A stretch of 64,000 bases of DNA, taken from NCBI RefSeq assembly GCF_000772705.2, contig NZ_JSBW02000039.1, positions 124,001-188,000 on the forward strand, given 5' to 3'. The position numbers and the translations under genes are program-made. The DNA comes from Xanthomonas vasicola. Its GTDB lineage: Bacteria > Pseudomonadota > Gammaproteobacteria > Xanthomonadales > Xanthomonadaceae. The notes beneath the pieces were generated by a model. That model had not been told where the DNA came from and searched no databases. It saw only the letters and a program-made list of their open reading frames with translations. Positions 19,603 to 28,251 of this stretch are shown one piece after another. Positions within the stretch are counted from its first letter, which is position 1, and the number at the start of each line of letters is the position of its first letter.

Positions 19603-20618
19603 GAAGCAGCCAGATGCTGTTCGAACGCTGGGCTCATTGATTCATGGAGCGTGTTGTTGCTGCGCCAGAGGAAGCGCACCGCCAGTTGCGCAGCGTGTGC
19701 ATAGGCGAGTCCGGCATCGACGCCGAGCACGGTCATTGCCGTGGCCCAGGCATCGGCGTGCATGGCCTCGCGTGCGAGCACGGTGACGGCTGCAGGCGCG
19801 TGCGGCACCGGTGCGCCGGTGCGCGGGTCGAAAGTGTGCGCATAACGGATGCCATCGGCGTCGAAGCGGTGCCAGCGATCGCCTGAGGTGGCTACTGCCA
19901 GGCCATCCAGCGCGAGGACGCGCGAGGGCAATGCCACGCTGGCGTCTTCGTCGGGTGCCGATTCGACCAGCACGCGCCATGCGCTGCCATCGGGCTTGTG
20001 GCCGTAGCCGAACAATTCGCCGCCGACTTCGATCAACGCGCTGGTGATGTCGGCCTGCACGAGCGCGTGGTGCACGCTGTCCACGCCGAAGCCCTTGGCA
20101 ATTCCCGACAGATCCAATGCCACTGCGCCAGGTTGCAGTACGCGCATGCCGTCCAGATCCAGACGCTGCCAGCCGCACCGCAAGCTGGCCAGCGCGATCT
20201 GCTCACGCGAGGGCACGCGTTGTCGGCCGCCGGAGGCGCCAAAGCCCCACAACTCGACCATCGGGCCGATGGTGGGGTCGAAAGCGCCGCCGCTGGCCTG
20301 GGCGATGTCCAGCGCGGCGCGCAGCACCGCATGGAACTCTGCGGGCAATGTCTGCCAATGACCAGCCTTCGCACGGTTGTAGCGACTGATATCTGATTCG
20401 GCTTCCCAGGTGCTCATCTGTGCCACGACACGATCCAGTGCGGCTTGGATGCATGCATGCAGCGGATGCAGGTCGCGTCCGCGGGGCGCCACCAGTTTCA
20501 CGCTCCAGGTGGTGCCCATGCTGCGGCCGCCCAGGGTGGCGATGTCGTGGTCGGCGGAAGGCGCTGCAGGCATGGCGTGATCGTGTAGGTGCGGAAAGCA
20601 GCAGGATGCAGCAAACAT
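19599..20618 (-). CDS. apbE: FAD:protein FMN transferase ApbE
   Basis: A 339-residue ApbE-family enzyme, which links FMN to a Ser/Thr of target proteins by a phosphoester bond using FAD and Mg2+. Signature blocks are SMGTTWSVKL, STWEAESDISRYN, FDPTIGPMVELWGFG, DLSGIAKGFGVD, HTFDPRTGAP and ADAWATAMTVLG (metal region). The start at 20618 is preferred because AGGAA lies just upstream; the ATG at 20573, nearer the conserved region, lacks a site. Neither start gives an obvious lipoprotein or Sec signal, unusual for enzymes acting on exported targets. It sits between DUF4198 and the reductase. Confidence 0.93.
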   Translation of the reverse strand: MFAASCCFPHLHDHAMPAAPSADHDIATLGGRSMGTTWSVKLVAPRGRDLHPLHACIQAALDRVVAQMSTWEAESDISRYNRAKAGHWQTLPAEFHAVLRAALDIAQASGGAFDPTIGPMVELWGFGASGGRQRVPSREQIALASLRCGWQRLDLDGMRVLQPGAVALDLSGIAKGFGVDSVHHALVQADITSALIEVGGELFGYGHKPDGSAWRVLVESAPDEDASVALPSRVLALDGLAVATSGDRWHRFDADGIRYAHTFDPRTGAPVPHAPAAVTVLAREAMHADAWATAMTVLGVDAGLAYAHAAQLAVRFLWRSNNTLHESMSPAFEQHLAAS

Positions 20619-20778
20619 GTGGTTCCTGCCGCGTCTGGCAGCTTAACGTGGCTAAAAAGTAGCGAGTGCTCGACGGGCGATGTGATGGCGCACAGGAATC
20701 GCAGCGGACGAGTGGTTCCTGCCGCACCGAGCACTTTCCACGCCTGTCTGTCGATATGCGCGGCAGTTTTCGCTGCTC

Positions 20779-21582
20779 TTATTGCGGCAGCACTTCCAGC
20801 GTGGCGACATAGCCAAGGCGCCGTTGCTTGGCCTGCGGCAGCGAGGTCTTGGCGTCTTCGCTGGTCACTTCCAGCCAGTACATCCCCGCCTCTGGCCAGG
20901 TCACACTGAAGCCACCCTTGGCATCGGTTTTGAGCTTGATCTCGTTCTGCGCATCGCGGTAACGGGTGCCGCCGCGTACGATTTCGATCTCCACCCCGGC
21001 GGCCGGTTTGCCGTCCACCTGCAGGGTGAACTGCGCGGATTCGCCAGCGACTAGATCATTTGGATGTGTGACCGGAATCAATTCAATGCCCTTGCCGCTA
21101 GGCTTGAACACGGTGGTCGTGGGTGCGCCGCGGGTGACGAAGGTTTCCACCCGATTGAGCGATTGTGATACCTGCAGTTCTTTGGCATTTTTCGGCACTT
21201 CAGTAGCGAAGCTGTTTTCGTTGCCGCGCCAGCGCTTGGGTTTGCCGTCTTCTTTCCAGCTGGCGAACAGGCCGGCGTTGATGATGGTGAGCTTGTAGGT
21301 GCCCGGCTGGGTGAGCTGCAGGTCGAACACGCTGCGGTACTTGCCGGTGGCCGGGTTCTCCGGCTTGAGCGCGCTGCCATCGGGTGCGGTGACGCTCAGG
21401 TTGTCCAAGCGCAGCGGCACGTGGTTGAAATAGAACAGGTCATTGGAGACCGCGGCATCCACCGTAATCCACGGCGCTTCGCCGGCGATGACGGTCTGCG
21501 ACGGCAGCAACCAGGCCTTGTGAGCGAGTGCGTTGAGCGGCAGTGCGGCAAGCAGGGCGCCCAGGACGAGCGAGCGTTTCAT
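20779..21582 (-). CDS. DUF4198 domain-containing periplasmic protein
   Basis: A 267-residue protein with a signal peptide ending at [15 protein letters not shown]. The HKAWLLPS start of the mature protein, the [24 protein letters not shown] central beta region and the [10 protein letters not shown] segment fit the DUF4198 family: beta-rich periplasmic proteins often linked to metal uptake. The N-terminal His after cleavage is a possible metal ligand (inference). It follows the DUF2271 gene after 182 bp, on the same strand. Confidence 0.85.
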   Translation of the reverse strand: MKRSLVLGALLAALPLNALAHKAWLLPSQTVIAGEAPWITVDAAVSNDLFYFNHVPLRLDNLSVTAPDGSALKPENPATGKYRSVFDLQLTQPGTYKLTIINAGLFASWKEDGKPKRWRGNENSFATEVPKNAKELQVSQSLNRVETFVTRGAPTTTVFKPSGKGIELIPVTHPNDLVAGESAQFTLQVDGKPAAGVEIEIVRGGTRYRDAQNEIKLKTDAKGGFSVTWPEAGMYWLEVTSEDAKTSLPQAKQRRLGYVATLEVLPQ

Positions 21583-21764
21583 GACAACTCCTTGAAAGAC
21601 GATGGCGACGATGGGTCACGTGTCCGATCAGCGCCAGACTGCAGCGCTGTGTGGATGCGTGGAAGACGATGGATTAGAGCTGCAGGAATTGGCGCAAACG
21701 CGCAACGTGTGCGTTACAAAATTAAAAGCGACGTGCTGGACAGATACGAACGGCAACGCAGCGC

Positions 21765-22280
21765 TCAGGGCTTTGCAACCAGACTGACTGCACCGAGCTC
21801 GCTGCTGCCGCTGGCCTTTGCTGTCTGTGCCGAGGTCGCCGGCCAGGTGAAAGGCACCTTGATCAGTTCGCGGCCACCCACTTCGCGTGCAGCTTCCACC
21901 ACCAGCGTGTATTGCCCTGCAGGCAGCGACTTCAATGCGCCCTTGGTGTCCGAGAACGACAGCGCATGTGCGCCGGCCGGACGGGTAGGGCCGGTCACGC
22001 CATCGACCGGCACGGTCAGAGTGCGGCCGCTCTTGCGCCACCACTGACGCAGATCCGGCAGCCACTTGGTGCCATGGCCTTCGGCGGTGTCCTTGGATTG
22101 ATACCAGACAGCCAGATTGGTGGCGACCTTCTGGTCTGCGCCTTCCAGCCAGATCGCCACATACGGGCGGTGGTATTCGGCGACATTGAGCTTGGGAATT
22201 TCGACGTTGATGTCGAGCGTGGCTGCATACGCCGGCATGGCGAGCAGGCCGCTCAAGGCGATGGTCAAGGTGGCGCGCAT
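21765..22280 (-). CDS. DUF2271 domain-containing periplasmic protein, candidate ApbE target
   Basis: A 171-residue protein with a signal peptide ending near AYAA-TLDI. The DUF2271 core includes YHRPYVAIWLEGADQK and TKWLPDLRQWWRKSGR. Residues 93-99 read DGVTGPT, close to the D-x-x-[S/T]-G-A-[T/S] consensus that ApbE flavinylates in NqrC-type proteins, with Pro in place of Ala; the FMN would attach at Thr99. It lies 22 bp after the PepSY gene and two genes before apbE. The role as a periplasmic flavin electron carrier is inference. Confidence 0.87.
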   Translation of the reverse strand: MRATLTIALSGLLAMPAYAATLDINVEIPKLNVAEYHRPYVAIWLEGADQKVATNLAVWYQSKDTAEGHGTKWLPDLRQWWRKSGRTLTVPVDGVTGPTRPAGAHALSFSDTKGALKSLPAGQYTLVVEAAREVGGRELIKVPFTWPATSAQTAKASGSSELGAVSLVAKP

Positions 22281-22302
22281 GATCGTCTCCGTTAGGCAAA
22301 AG

Positions 22303-22944
22303 TCAGTGGATCAATAGCAGGGCAAGCAGGAATGGAATCAGCACGCCCAGGCCGACCAGCGGCCAGGTCATGCGCCGCTGGCGCGCATGCAGATGCAGCA
22401 GGAACAGGCCGGTGATGCAAAACACCAGGCAAGCGATGGCGAACACATCAATAAACCAGCCCCAGGCCGGCCCGGCGTTGCGGCCTTTATGCAGATCGTT
22501 GAGATAGGCGACCCAGCCGCGCGATGTGCGCTCGTATTCGATTGCGCCCGTCGCACGGTCCAGGCTCAGCCAGGCGTCGCCGCCGGGGCGCGGCAGCCCG
22601 ATATACACCTCGTCGGCCGACCATTCGCCGTCGCGTGTGCCGACGCTGATATCGAGCTGGCGCCCCAGCCATTGCGCCACGCGCGGCGGCAGCGGTGCGT
22701 TGCCGTCCTGCCGCGTGCCCAGCGTCTGCAGTAGCGCGGGCGGCAGTGTCAGCGTGCGTTGTTCGGTCGACGGGCTGGCCTCGATACGTGCGGCGTGATT
22801 CAAAGTCAGCCCGGTGATCGTAAACAGCAGCATGCCGATCAGACACAGCGCCGAGCTGATCCAGTGCCATTGATGCAGCATGCGCAGCCAGAAACCGCGG
22901 CGCTGCTGTGCGGTGGCGAGGGAAGTGTCGTTTGACGTCGACAT
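22303..22944 (-). CDS. PepSY-associated transmembrane protein
   Basis: A 213-residue inner-membrane protein starting at 22944 (MSTSNDTS); a longer frame to 23145 overlaps the Sel1 gene and is not supported. It has a membrane helix at about 33-52 preceded by LHQWHW, a periplasmic PepSY-like domain (about 55-145; DEVYIGLPRPGGDAWLSLD, ATGAIEYERTSRG), and two C-terminal helices. Histidines at LHQWHW, LNH, DLHKG and LLHLH sit at helix ends, as in haem-bearing PepSY-TM relatives. The likely role is to pass electrons across the membrane in ferric reduction (inferred from the family). Confidence 0.85.
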   Translation of the reverse strand: MSTSNDTSLATAQQRRGFWLRMLHQWHWISSALCLIGMLLFTITGLTLNHAARIEASPSTEQRTLTLPPALLQTLGTRQDGNAPLPPRVAQWLGRQLDISVGTRDGEWSADEVYIGLPRPGGDAWLSLDRATGAIEYERTSRGWVAYLNDLHKGRNAGPAWGWFIDVFAIACLVFCITGLFLLHLHARQRRMTWPLVGLGVLIPFLLALLLIH

Positions 22945-22951
22945 GCTGCGC

Positions 22952-23710
22952 TCAAGCCACGTCTGCGGGGACGCGAGGCTGCAGTTGGAGCTGCCGTGCG
23001 GCCACCTCGTGCAGTAAAGCATGCAGGCGTGGATGGCGCGTGCCGGCCAGCAACGGCGTGAGCTGGTGCAGAAAGCCGGCATGACCACCTGCGATGGCGC
23101 GGCGCATCCACTGTTCGGCATCATCAAGCTCGCCGCTGTCGGCAAGCAGCGTGGCGTAGCCGGCCTGGCCGCGGAAATCGCCAGCTTCGGCAGAACGCTG
23201 ATACCAGGCGCGTGCGGCTACCGGATCGGCATCGCAAGCGAGCCCTTGATCGAGATAGCGCGCCAGGAAGTTCATCGACTTGGCATGTCCGCGTTCGGCC
23301 GCACGGCGATACAGCGCCAATGCCTGCGTGTGGTCCTGCGCCACGCCGCGCCCGGAGGCGTACATGTGCGCCAGGTTGTACATGCCCCAATCCAGCCCAA
23401 GTTCGGCGGCGCGGCGATACCACAACACGGCCAGCATCGCGTTGATGGCCGTGCCGAAACCCAACTCATGGCAACGGCCCAGCTGATTCATCGCCTCCGC
23501 GTGGCCGGCGTTGGCAGCCACTTCGTACCACAGCATCGCCGCGGCCGGATCTGCGGCAATGCCGCGTCCTTCGGCGTACATCTGCGCGAGCAGGAGTTGT
23601 GCGCCCACGTCCTGGCGCGCAGCGGCTTTGTGCAACAGCGCGCGTGCCTGTTCCGGTTGCGTGCGCAGCAACGCTGTCAGCTGCGCGAGGTCCAGCGCCG
23701 GCTCAGACAT
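22952..23710 (-). CDS. Sel1-repeat (TPR-like) protein of the iron cluster
   Basis: A 252-residue alpha-solenoid protein with about five Sel1-like repeats of 36 residues, each with the A-x2-L-x3-Y-x2-G-x-G...A-x2-W-Y-x2-A-A pattern ([26 protein letters not shown] and following). No signal peptide, so it is presumably cytoplasmic. It overlaps the dioxygenase gene by eight bases and ends seven bases before the PepSY gene, so it is co-transcribed. Sel1 proteins are scaffolds; the partner is unknown. A similar gene sits beside piuC in other bacteria. Confidence 0.85.
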   Translation of the reverse strand: MSEPALDLAQLTALLRTQPEQARALLHKAAARQDVGAQLLLAQMYAEGRGIAADPAAAMLWYEVAANAGHAEAMNQLGRCHELGFGTAINAMLAVLWYRRAAELGLDWGMYNLAHMYASGRGVAQDHTQALALYRRAAERGHAKSMNFLARYLDQGLACDADPVAARAWYQRSAEAGDFRGQAGYATLLADSGELDDAEQWMRRAIAGGHAGFLHQLTPLLAGTRHPRLHALLHEVAARQLQLQPRVPADVA

Positions 23711-24389
23711 CGGCCCATTGCCGCAACAGGTTGTGATACACGCCGGTGAGCTGGATCAATGAAGGATGGCCGGGCGTGTCTTGGGTGAGGCGGCGGATCG
23801 AGACATCCAGTTCGAACAACAGGCGGCGCTGCGCCGCATCGCGCAGCATGCTTTGCGTCCAGAAAAAACACGCCGCGCGCGTGCCGCGTGTGACCGGCAT
23901 GACCCGGTGCAGGCTGGTGCCCGGGTAGATCACCAAGTGCCCTGCCGGCAGCTTGACCGACTGCGTGCCGTAGGTGTCTTCGATGACCAGCTCGCCACCG
24001 TCGTAACTGTCTGGGTCGCTGAGAAACAGTGTGGCGGAGACGTCGGTACGCACCGGATCGGCGCCGCCGCGACTGCGGTCGTAACGCACCGCATTGTCGA
24101 CGTGATACCCGAACGACTGCCCGCCGCTGTAGCGATTGAACAGCGGCGGATAGATACGCCGCGGCAATACCGCCGAGAAGAATGTGCTGCTGCGCGAGAG
24201 TGCCTCCAGTACCAGCGCGCCGGCTTCGCGCGCGATGGCGCTGTCTTCGGGCAGCTGCGCATTGTCCTTGGCCTGCGCCGATTGATGGCCGGCAGTGATG
24301 CGTCCGTCTGCCCAGTCGGCTGCATCCAGACGTGCGCGCAACTCGCTGAGCTGTGCGGGGCCGAGAACATCGGGAATGGGCAGCAACAT
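23703..24389 (-). CDS. PiuC/YbiX-type Fe(II)/2-oxoglutarate dioxygenase
   Basis: A 228-residue PKHD-type hydroxylase. The metal triad is visible as GYHVDNA (His, Asp) and SLHRV (second His), with an Arg for 2-oxoglutarate some residues on (TRGTRAA). Length and motif spacing fit PiuC/YbiX. Such genes are routinely coupled to TonB receptors for catecholate siderophores and catechol-linked antibiotics. The enzyme's substrate is not established. It starts 48 bp after the receptor gene and overlaps the Sel1 gene by eight bases. Confidence 0.92.
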   Translation of the reverse strand: MLLPIPDVLGPAQLSELRARLDAADWADGRITAGHQSAQAKDNAQLPEDSAIAREAGALVLEALSRSSTFFSAVLPRRIYPPLFNRYSGGQSFGYHVDNAVRYDRSRGGADPVRTDVSATLFLSDPDSYDGGELVIEDTYGTQSVKLPAGHLVIYPGTSLHRVMPVTRGTRAACFFWTQSMLRDAAQRRLLFELDVSIRRLTQDTPGHPSLIQLTGVYHNLLRQWADV

Positions 24390-24436
24390 GCGGTTGTCTC
24401 AACGCCGCCCGCGCGGGGCGGACGACGTGCCAGAGG

Positions 24437-26755
24437 TTAGAAACTGAAAGTGGCGTTCAACACCGCCGAGCGGCCATCGCCCGGCAACGCCCAGCCGCTG
24501 CCGGCGGTGACGGTGCCAGCAGCATTCACGGTGAGGTTGTTGCGGATACTGGTGTAGTACACCTTGTCGAACAGGTTGTTGACGTTCAACTGCAGGCTGA
24601 GCCACTCGTTGACGCGCAGGCCGACCATTGCGCGGTGCACCCAATACGCGTCGGTCTTGCGATACACCGCAGTCGAGGTATTGTTCGGATAGAAACTGCC
24701 CTGGTAGTTGACGCCGTAGCCGAAGGTCCACTGGTTGAGCTGATACGTGGTCCAGAGATTGCCGGCGTTACGCGGGGTCTGCACTAACTCGCGCCCGGCG
24801 ATGGGGTCGCCGGTAAGGCTGGCAGTGCGGTTGGAGACGCTCTGCAGCACTTCGCTATCAAGGAAGGTGTAGTTGGCGAAGATCGACCAGCGGTCGGTCA
24901 GATAGCCGGCCGCGCCCAGCGCGATACCATCCACGCGCGCCTTGCCGTCCAGTACCTGTTCGGGGATCAGCGGGTCGCCACTATTGACCTTGTAGTTCTC
25001 GCGCTCGTTGCGGAACACCGCTGCGGTCAACGCCAGACGCTCGTTCAACACGTCCCACTTGCCGCCCAGTTCGATATTGACGGCGTTTTCCGGTTCGATA
25101 TTGCAGTTGGCGCCCACGGTGGCCGTGGCGATTGGCGTGCACGAGCCGTTGACTGAGGCCTTGGAGGGCGTCTTGCTGTTGGCGTAGAACAGATACAGGC
25201 TGGCGTTTTCGACCGGCTTGAACACCAAGCCGGCGCGATACGAAAACAGATCGTCCTTGCTACCGGCAGGGAAACCCGCGGTCACGCCGGTGATACCGCC
25301 AGCGGCATTGACGGTGTAGGTGGTGGTGTCGCCCTCGTTGTGCTCGTAGCGGCCGCCCAGGTTGAGCATCCATTGCTCGTTGAATTGCAGCGTGTCGAAC
25401 AGGTACAGCGCCTGATTGGTCAGGCTGCCTTTGCTGTGGCCGGTGCGGAAATAGTTCTGCGGGCCGGTCCAGATGTTGTACGGATTGTCGAACGATTGCA
25501 GCGGGTAGGTGATGCCGGTGGTGGAGCCGTCAGCGTTGCGGAAGATCGTGCCGCTATCCAGTTCGAAGTCTTCCTTGCTGAAGGCCACGCCGGCGACCAC
25601 GCGATGCTCGATCGCACCGGTGTGCAGCGTGGCGGTCAGATCGGTTTGGCTATGCGCGATGAAATTTTCGGTGTCGCGCACCAGGCCGCGCGGCCCGCTG
25701 TTGGGATTCCACGTGGAGGGCGGCTGGCCGACGCACGCACGGCCGGTGTAGGCGTTGGTGTTGTTGGGCAGGCACCAGGTGCCTTCCGGTGCAGTGGCGG
25801 TGGTGCTCTGATCCACGCGCTGCAGCCGCGCCAGGCTGCGCAGCTTGACGTTTTCGTCGAAGTCCATTTCCAGCATGCCGGTGAGCATGTCCACATCGAT
25901 TTCCTGACGCGACACATTGCGATAGCCGTAATAGGTCTCGCGGTCCACGCCCGGTAACGGCCCGTCGTTGAACGGGCTGAGCGCGAACGGTACGCCGTAC
26001 TGCGGCAGGTTGTTGTCGTGTTGGTGCAGGTAGCTCAGTGTGAAGCGCGTGTCTGAGCCCAGCCCGAAGGCCACCGACGGTGCAAAGCCCCAGCGGTGAC
26101 GGAATTCCTCATCGCGGCCGGGCACGTCCTGGGTGTGGCCCATCGCGTTCAAACGCACGGCGGTGCCGTCTTCGAAATCGTAATTGCTGTCGGCAGTGAG
26201 GCGACCGTAGCGGTCGCTGCCGCCACCGATCATGACGTTGGTGAAGTTGCCCTGGCCGGCGGTCTTGGTGACCAGATTGATGTTGCCGCCCACCGAGCCG
26301 GCGCCGGACATGGCCGAGTTGGCGCCGTTGATCAACTCCACCGACTCAAGATTGAAGGTGTCGCTGCGGCTGTACTGCGCGCTGTCGCGCACGCCGTCGG
26401 TGGTGATGTCGCTGCTGGCGGTGAAGCCGCGCAGATTGATGCTGTCGCCGTAGCCGCCGCCGCCTTCGCCCGCACCGAAGGTGATGCCGGGCAGGGTGCT
26501 GAGTACATCGCGCAGCGACAGCAGATTTTGCTGGTCCATGGTCTGCTTGGTGACCACGGTGATGGTCTGCGGCGTGTCACGCAGCGCCTCGGTGTACTTG
26601 GGTGAGGACGGCTTCTGCGCACGTTCCTGCTGCACCCGGATTGCATCCAGATCCACCGCTCCCGGAGGCGCCGGCGCATCGTCAGGTTGGGCGAAAGCGG
26701 GGGCGGACAGCGTCAGCAATACGGCCGAGGCGAGCGGGGAAGTGCGAGGAGTCAT
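24437..26755 (-). CDS. TonB-dependent siderophore receptor (Fiu-like)
   Basis: A 772-residue outer-membrane receptor. A signal peptide (cleaved near AFA-QPDD) is followed by a plug domain (about 60-180; TITVVTKQTMDQQN, NLRGFTASSDITTDGVRD) and a long beta-barrel ending in a terminal phenylalanine (NATFSF), as needed for outer-membrane assembly. The plug pattern is that of siderophore receptors, and coupling to a piuC-type gene points to catecholate substrates, as for Fiu and PiuA. The ATG at 26755 is preferred over an in-frame TTG at 26767. It heads the leftward cluster and has a candidate Fur-controlled promoter. Confidence 0.92.
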   Translation of the reverse strand: MTPRTSPLASAVLLTLSAPAFAQPDDAPAPPGAVDLDAIRVQQERAQKPSSPKYTEALRDTPQTITVVTKQTMDQQNLLSLRDVLSTLPGITFGAGEGGGGYGDSINLRGFTASSDITTDGVRDSAQYSRSDTFNLESVELINGANSAMSGAGSVGGNINLVTKTAGQGNFTNVMIGGGSDRYGRLTADSNYDFEDGTAVRLNAMGHTQDVPGRDEEFRHRWGFAPSVAFGLGSDTRFTLSYLHQHDNNLPQYGVPFALSPFNDGPLPGVDRETYYGYRNVSRQEIDVDMLTGMLEMDFDENVKLRSLARLQRVDQSTTATAPEGTWCLPNNTNAYTGRACVGQPPSTWNPNSGPRGLVRDTENFIAHSQTDLTATLHTGAIEHRVVAGVAFSKEDFELDSGTIFRNADGSTTGITYPLQSFDNPYNIWTGPQNYFRTGHSKGSLTNQALYLFDTLQFNEQWMLNLGGRYEHNEGDTTTYTVNAAGGITGVTAGFPAGSKDDLFSYRAGLVFKPVENASLYLFYANSKTPSKASVNGSCTPIATATVGANCNIEPENAVNIELGGKWDVLNERLALTAAVFRNERENYKVNSGDPLIPEQVLDGKARVDGIALGAAGYLTDRWSIFANYTFLDSEVLQSVSNRTASLTGDPIAGRELVQTPRNAGNLWTTYQLNQWTFGYGVNYQGSFYPNNTSTAVYRKTDAYWVHRAMVGLRVNEWLSLQLNVNNLFDKVYYTSIRNNLTVNAAGTVTAGSGWALPGDGRSAVLNATFSF

Positions 26756-26994
26756 GGAAGGTCTCAAAGAAGTGCGAGGTTCCTACCTGGCGATGGCTTG
26801 GCGGATGCGGGATGTGATGCGTTGGACGCTGCGCCGGCTAACTCAAAATGCTTTGCCGACCGACGCATATCCCAGACAGGCCGAAGCGCTGTGCACTAAG
26901 GCACAGCCAAGGGGAATGAACGGAGCAGGAGTCGAGCAGTGCTAAGTGCATGAGATCGCAGGCAGGCCAGTTGTTAAGAAGGCCTTAAGAGCGC

Positions 26995-27024
26995 ATCTTA
27001 AATGCAAATCATTCTTCTTTGCAA
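26995..27024 (-). promoter_or_regulatory. candidate sigma-70 promoter for the iron-uptake cluster
   Basis: On the minus strand TTGCAA (27019-27024) and TAAGAT (26995-27000) are separated by 18 bases, a fair match to -35 and -10 elements (4 of 6 each). The Fur-like box lies in the spacer. The leader to the receptor ATG would be long, so a second, closer promoter is not excluded. Confidence 0.4.
27003..27017 (-). promoter_or_regulatory. candidate Fur box
   Basis: TGCAAATCATTCTTC matches the 7-1-7 Fur consensus TGATAATNATTATCA at 10 of 14 defined positions. Placement between -35 and -10 of the candidate promoter would give iron-dependent repression. It is weaker than a textbook site. Confidence 0.4.
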
Positions 27025-27099
27025 TATGTACTAATCGACGATGCCGCCAGCTGCGCCGTGGCGGTCTCTAGCGTGCAACACATGCTTGAAAGCGCCCGC

Positions 27100-27429
27100 T
27101 TAGCGGTCGTCGCGCGTCCAGATGCCGTCGTGTTCGCGCTTGACCGGGAATTTCGCCACGGCGGTGTAGGCGGGCGCGCACAATGGACGACCGTCGCGGA
27201 TATCGAAGCGTGCGCTATGCAACTGGCACTCGATGATGCCGGCAACAGGGTCGAAGGTGCCGGGCGATAATTCGTAGTCTTCGTGGCTGCAGCGGTCTTC
27301 CAGCGCGTACAGCGCGCCATCGAGGTTGAACACGACGATCGGCGCGTCGGTGACCTCGTCCCAGACGGTCCGCATTTCACCGGGCAGCAATGCGTCGCTG
27401 GCGCAGACAAAGGTCCAGGTGTCGCTCAC
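27100..27429 (-). CDS. Rieske [2Fe-2S] ferredoxin-like protein of the suf operon
   Basis: A 109-residue protein consisting of one Rieske domain. The cluster ligands are CSH in DRCSHEDYEL and CQLH in IIECQLHSARFD, about 17 residues apart, as in ferredoxin subunits of non-haem oxygenases. No signal peptide, so it is cytoplasmic. It overlaps the GNAT gene by four bases and closes the suf transcription unit. No oxygenase gene is present, so a role in Fe-S assembly or as an electron carrier is inferred from position only. Confidence 0.88.
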   Translation of the reverse strand: MSDTWTFVCASDALLPGEMRTVWDEVTDAPIVVFNLDGALYALEDRCSHEDYELSPGTFDPVAGIIECQLHSARFDIRDGRPLCAPAYTAVAKFPVKREHDGIWTRDDR

Positions 27430-27965
27430 GGCGTTGGCCCGTTCAACTGTTTTTCCAGCACCTCAAAACGCAGATCCTGGCGCAGCGGAATGCCGAAGCG
27501 TTCATCGCCATACGGGAAGGGTTTGACGATACCGGTGCGGCGGTAGCCGCGGCGTTCGTAGAAGGCGATGAGTTCACTGCGCACATCGATGACGGTCATG
27601 CGCATCATCGGTAGTTGCCATTCGCTGTGCGCAATGCGCTCGGCCTCGGCCAACAGCGTCTTGCCGAGCCCGCTGCCCTGCAGCGATGGATCGACTGCAA
27701 ACATGCCGAAATATCCAGCGCCGTGGTCGTCGGCGATATGCGCGCAGGCCTGCAGGCGCCCATCCTGTTCGACCAGAAGCACCAGGCTGCGCTCGCGCAG
27801 AATATCTTCGCGCAGCACTACAGGGTCGATACGCGCGCCATCGAGAATATCCGCCTCGGTGGTCCAGCCCACGCGGCTGCTGTCGCCGCGATAGGCCGAG
27901 GTCACCAGCAGGACAAGGGCGTCGATGTCATCGACGGTGGCGGTGCGGAAAGTGGTGGTCTGCAT
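27426..27965 (-). CDS. GNAT family N-acetyltransferase
   Basis: A 179-residue protein with a GNAT fold. The acetyl-CoA loop is VDPSLQGSGLGKTLLAEAE (Q/R-x-x-G-x-G/A motif as QGSGLG), preceded by a GYFGMFAV strand and followed by a MTVIDVRSELIAFYERRGYR segment typical of the C-terminal motif. The acceptor substrate cannot be inferred. It lies about 285 bp after sufS, with repeat C between, and overlaps the Rieske gene, so it may belong to the suf operon. Confidence 0.87.
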   Translation of the reverse strand: MQTTTFRTATVDDIDALVLLVTSAYRGDSSRVGWTTEADILDGARIDPVVLREDILRERSLVLLVEQDGRLQACAHIADDHGAGYFGMFAVDPSLQGSGLGKTLLAEAERIAHSEWQLPMMRMTVIDVRSELIAFYERRGYRRTGIVKPFPYGDERFGIPLRQDLRFEVLEKQLNGPTP

Positions 27966-28063
27966 AGGGGCAGTTTAATCGGGAATCGGGAATCGCTGAA
28001 GCTTGAGCGGTTGCATCAGATATGCACGCCAGTTAGTTCGGTGCGCGCAGGATATGTTGAGCA

Positions 28064-28193
28064 AGCCCCTCTCCCCTCGGGAGAGGGGTTGGGGTGAGGG
28101 TACGGAGCGAAGCGCTCGTGCAGTCGAACAACGCCAGGCTTCGCACGTACCCTCATCCGCCCCTTCGTGGCACATGCTCCCCCATGAAGGAGG
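28064..28193 (+). repeat. repeat C, full copy between sufS and the GNAT gene
   Basis: This roughly 130-bp foldback element starts with the hairpin CCTCTCCCCTCGGGAGAGG and a GGGGTGAGGGTACG box, and ends with the inverted box CGTACCCTCATCCG and a second G/A-rich hairpin arm. The same order is found at 31543-31667. The left and right boxes are complementary, so the whole unit can fold on itself. No coding sequence. Confidence 0.8.
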
Positions 28194-28251
28194 ACAATGT
28201 CCCGGCGGTAGAAGGAACTGCAACGGCGCAGCGCATTGAAGGGTCTACCAC

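Larger units (their letters stand above)
26756..27099. other. regulatory spacer upstream of the TonB receptor
   Basis: About 340 bp between the Rieske gene and the receptor gene, both leftward. It holds a candidate promoter with an overlapping Fur-like box at 26995-27024, leaving a leader of some 240 nt. No gene was recognised. Confidence 0.6.

Noticed and set aside
19180-19704. Frames opposite the flavoreductase N-terminus
   Set aside because: Antisense to membrane and flavodoxin domains with clear motifs.
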